A stretch of DNA of 52,521 nt from NCBI GenBank assembly GCA_035319125.1, contig DATHDG010000037.1, forward strand, positions 1 through 52,521. Direction: 5' to 3'. The notes below the pieces were generated by a model. The model saw nothing but the letters and a program-made list of their open reading frames with translations. It did no database searches and had not been told where the DNA came from. This stretch comes from Fen-1308 sp035319125 (GTDB taxonomy: Bacteria; Nitrospirota; Thermodesulfovibrionia; Thermodesulfovibrionales; Dissulfurispiraceae). Made by a program: the position numbers and the translations under genes. Of the stretch, positions 50,670 through 52,521 are shown piece by piece (the first letter of the stretch is position 1; every line of letters begins with the position of its first letter).

Positions 50670-51143
50670 TTATACCTTAATACTTACGATTTCGACCGAC
50701 TTACTATTATTTGTTAATTTAGATGAACTCTGATTATGATTTCCCACATATTGCTGAACGCCTTTAAGCGCAGTGGAAATCTCCTGATCGGTTGCCGAGT
50801 CCGTCAGTTTCTGGCCTGTTAGCCTATCTTTCACCGCTGCTGGGAGTGTAGAGTTCTTTATCTCGTCCTGAACACCTTTTACGCCTTTAATCAAATCAAT
50901 ACGCTGCGGGCTACCTGCCGGAAAATATGGCGGGAACGAAGTTAAGATTGTTTCAATTTGTTGCTTTACGAAACTTTTGTCGGTCAGGCTGTTTTTTTGC
51001 AGTGGTGCCTGAGTGCCATCTGCATTCGTAGAGTCGGCGAAGCCTGATTGCCTGCTCTTCAGCGCGCTGCTGGTATCTCCCCTTCCAGCAAGCGACGTGG
51101 AATTGCCTGCTGAAAATTGAATGTTTATGCTGTTAATCTCCAT
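50670..51143 (-). CDS. Hypothetical protein of the flagellin operon
   Basis: The 157-residue protein starts MEINSINIQFSAGNS and is rich in Ser, Asn, Gln and Thr at both ends. It has a more ordered middle (about 55-130) with FVKQQIETILTSFPPYFPAG and IDLIKGVKGVQDEIK. No signal peptide or membrane segment is seen. Flexible N-termini of this type resemble flagellar type III export signals or FlgM-like proteins, but I recognise no family. It lies between flagellin and flbT on the same strand, 25 bases before flbT. It could be a filament accessory or a further anti-sigma/chaperone-type regulator. Confidence 0.7.
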   Translation of the reverse strand: MEINSINIQFSAGNSTSLAGRGDTSSALKSRQSGFADSTNADGTQAPLQKNSLTDKSFVKQQIETILTSFPPYFPAGSPQRIDLIKGVKGVQDEIKNSTLPAAVKDRLTGQKLTDSATDQEISTALKGVQQYVGNHNQSSSKLTNNSKSVEIVSIKV

Positions 51144-51169
51144 GAGAGTGCCCCCTGTAAATTAGTAAG

Positions 51170-51197
51170 GCGGCGGGAGTAGCAAGTCTCCCGCCGC
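51170..51197 (-). terminator. G/C-rich hairpin after flagellin
   Basis: A perfect 10-bp stem (arms 51170-51179 and 51188-51197, sequence GCGGCGGGAG on the plus strand) with an 8-base loop lies 15 bases after the flagellin stop. On the transcript only a mixed CTTACTAATTT follows, so it may be a partial terminator or a 3' stabiliser that keeps flagellin mRNA more abundant than the downstream genes. Confidence 0.6.
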
Positions 51198-51212
51198 GAT
51201 GCTATTTCCCTT

Positions 51213-52379
51213 TTACGCGAACAGTCTCAGAACCGACTGTGCTGCCTGTGAAGAGAGACTCAGTGCTGTAGTGCCCAGCGACTGCCTGGTCTGCAGCATC
51301 AGCATATTGGCACCTTCTTCGTTGGTGTCAGCCGCAGTGAGCTGGTTGGCGCCCTGTGTTAATAAATTGATCTTTTGTGTTGAGAAGTCCTGCTGGATGT
51401 TGATGATGCTCAGCGAAGACGACAGCTTTGAAGCCTCTGACTGCAACTTGGCAAGGCCTTTGTCAATGTTGACGAGGTCGGTATTAATGTCTTTTGCAAT
51501 GGCCCATTTATTAGCACTACCAAATGTGGATGTAGCCGCTCCGGATGTGTTCACTCCAAGATCGCTGGCAGTTGCACTGAACCCTGTGACTGTCAATGCG
51601 CCGCCTTCAAACTGCACACTCAGCGTATCTTTGCCAAGCAGATTAGTGCCCTTGTATCCTGCGGTGCTGGCCAAAGTATCGATCTGCGTCAGAAGATTCT
51701 CATACTGTACTGCAAGATCTTTACGTGCAGAAGTTACTGATGTGTCTATTGTCTGATGACCCGATACTCCGGCAACAACACTAGTATCTGAGATCGCTTT
51801 ATCAGACGTTGCGGAATGAAGGGTAATTAAGCTGCCGCTGTTAACTGCCTTTATGTCACCGTACGTACCGTTTTCATTGTTAGCATTGATTTTTGCCGTT
51901 AAGTTGGCGGCAATTTCTTCCTGGGTGAGTTTATTACCGTCAGCGTCCGTCGTATTGAATTGAGTAAGTCCAGAGGCATTGGATTGAACTCCTGTGTATG
52001 CTACACCACCTACTGTAACTACATCACCACTCGTAACACCGCTTAGCGTAAAACCTATCTGGTTCGGGTTTGCAGCGAGCGCAGACTGGGCGAGAGATCT
52101 TGCCGCTTCGATCATGCCCTGAAGTGATGTAATACCCTGGTTTGCTACCTGAATGGTCTGAACAGCTTCAGCCATTCCGTCTTTGTAGCTCGCAATGTCG
52201 GCTGCACGGCTCATGTGACCCTGTGCCGCAAAGTAGTTGATAGGGTTGTCGAGTGCCGAGTTAACTTTCTTGCCTGTCGAAAGACGCTGCTGAGTACGAT
52301 CCAGAAGAGTGACTGTCTGCTGAAGGGAAACTAGGTTGTTTCTCATACCAGCTGTTAAACTAATATCGTTGAGTGACAT
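51213..52379 (-). CDS. fliC: Flagellin
   Basis: The 388-residue filament protein has the conserved N-terminal helices (LLDRTQQRLSTGKKVNSALD, NPINYFAAQGHMSRAADIAS, then VANQGITSLQGMIEAARSLA), a variable surface region (about 110-290), and C-terminal helices (INIQQDFSTQKINLLTQGAN, NEEGANMLMLQTRQSLGTTA) ending in VLRLFA. The ALDNP..YFAA form of the N-terminus resembles flagellins of Alphaproteobacteria and some other groups more than enteric FliC. The minus-strand ribosome binding site AGGAGA is before ATG 52379. The Thr/Ser-rich middle offers sites for the glycosyltransferase nearby. fliD and fliS are not in the window. Confidence 0.95.
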   Translation of the reverse strand: MSLNDISLTAGMRNNLVSLQQTVTLLDRTQQRLSTGKKVNSALDNPINYFAAQGHMSRAADIASYKDGMAEAVQTIQVANQGITSLQGMIEAARSLAQSALAANPNQIGFTLSGVTSGDVVTVGGVAYTGVQSNASGLTQFNTTDADGNKLTQEEIAANLTAKINANNENGTYGDIKAVNSGSLITLHSATSDKAISDTSVVAGVSGHQTIDTSVTSARKDLAVQYENLLTQIDTLASTAGYKGTNLLGKDTLSVQFEGGALTVTGFSATASDLGVNTSGAATSTFGSANKWAIAKDINTDLVNIDKGLAKLQSEASKLSSSLSIINIQQDFSTQKINLLTQGANQLTAADTNEEGANMLMLQTRQSLGTTALSLSSQAAQSVLRLFA

Positions 52380-52507
52380 GGTGTTTCTCCTGTTCTAGGA
52401 AATTTTAATCCGACATTCTTGCCGGAGGTTTATTGTTGATAAAATGCCTTTCGGCTCCGTTACTATTTTATTATCTTTTTACCTCCCATGCGTTTCCTTT
52501 AATATGT
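52380..52507 (-). other. Long flagellin mRNA leader
   Basis: About 120 bases separate the putative -10 site from the flagellin start. On the transcript, GGAGGT (52486-52481) is complementary to ACCTCC (52429-52424), and between them GCC-GAAA-GGC (52455-52446) forms a small hairpin. This leader can fold into a modest structure and is a plausible FlbT/FlaF target. Confidence 0.4.
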
Positions 52508-52515
52508 TTATCGGT
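52508..52515 (-). promoter_or_regulatory. Sigma-28 -10 box of flagellin (-35 outside window)
   Basis: On the minus strand this reads ACCGATAA, close to the FliA -10 element. The matching TAAA would lie around 52531-52534, beyond the end of the window, so the call is incomplete. Confidence 0.55.
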
Positions 52516-52521
52516 CAACCT

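Noticed and set aside
51199..51756. 185-codon open frame on the plus strand opposite flagellin
   Set aside because: It is the reverse of the strongly conserved flagellin ends; it has no family features and no ribosome binding site.
52442..52460. Possible sigma-54 promoter for flagellin on the minus strand (GG...GC in GGAGCCGAAAGGC)
   Set aside because: GG and GC are 11 bases apart instead of 12 and neither half matches the consensus.
1..52521. Mobile element, CRISPR, tRNA, rRNA or phage genes
   Set aside because: No transposase, integrase, repeat-spacer array or tRNA-like fold was recognised anywhere; the window is flagellar and chemotaxis genes from end to end.

Overview
The window is one nearly uninterrupted flagellar and chemotaxis supercluster. 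It carries about 50 protein genes and no tRNA, rRNA, CRISPR array or insertion sequence that I could see. The organism is a diderm bacterium, because P-ring (FlgI), L-ring (FlgH) and FlgA genes are present. It probably has a polar flagellum, because flhF and flhG are present. Gene order, NtrC-type regulators, sigma-54 promoters, CheZ and FlgM/FlgN resemble Desulfobacterota (former Deltaproteobacteria), Nitrospirota or a related candidate phylum. I cannot place it more precisely from sequence reading alone.

Layout. 1-5116: the tail of a sigma-54 activator, a periplasmic TPR protein, and a histidine kinase/NtrC-type regulator pair (FlrBC-like). 5200-11662: flgB flgC fliE fliF fliG fliH fliI fliJ and a MotE-like gene (rod start, MS ring, rotor and export ATPase). 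11966-14958: fliK flgD flgE (hook). 15137-24900: fliL fliM fliN, a fused fliO-fliP, fliQ fliR flhB flhA flhF flhG fliA (switch, export gate, placement, sigma-28). 24987-33768: a HEAT-repeat gene, cheR, two cheY genes, cheA, a fused cheW-cheZ, cheB, an HDOD gene and a small ORF, closed by a strong terminator. 33903-38593: flgF flgG flgA flgH flgI flgJ (distal rod and rings). 38701-42058: flgM flgN flgK flgL. 42126-43376, minus strand: a TPR protein. 43886-49816: one 1976-residue multi-glycosyltransferase. 49888-52379, minus strand, transcribed as flagellin, an unknown 157-residue gene, flbT, flaF.

The regulatory logic can be read in the DNA. Promoters of -24/-12 (sigma-54) type precede flgB (weaker), fliK, fliL, flgF and the giant glycosyltransferase gene. 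Promoters of sigma-28 (FliA) type precede flgM and the minus-strand TPR gene, and a -10 half-site lies upstream of flagellin at the window edge. This fits a cascade: NtrC-type regulators with sigma-54 make the basal body and hook, FlgM is exported, and FliA then switches on late genes.

The most unusual points are: a CheW-CheZ fusion that should tether the CheY-P phosphatase to the receptor array; a single-chain glycosyltransferase with one Rossmann-like, three GT2-like and one GT9-like module separated by TPR blocks, placed between hook-filament and flagellin genes; a FliO-FliP fusion; an alphaproteobacterial-style flagellin/FlbT/FlaF module; and an orphan TPR protein without a Sec signal under a clear FliA promoter.
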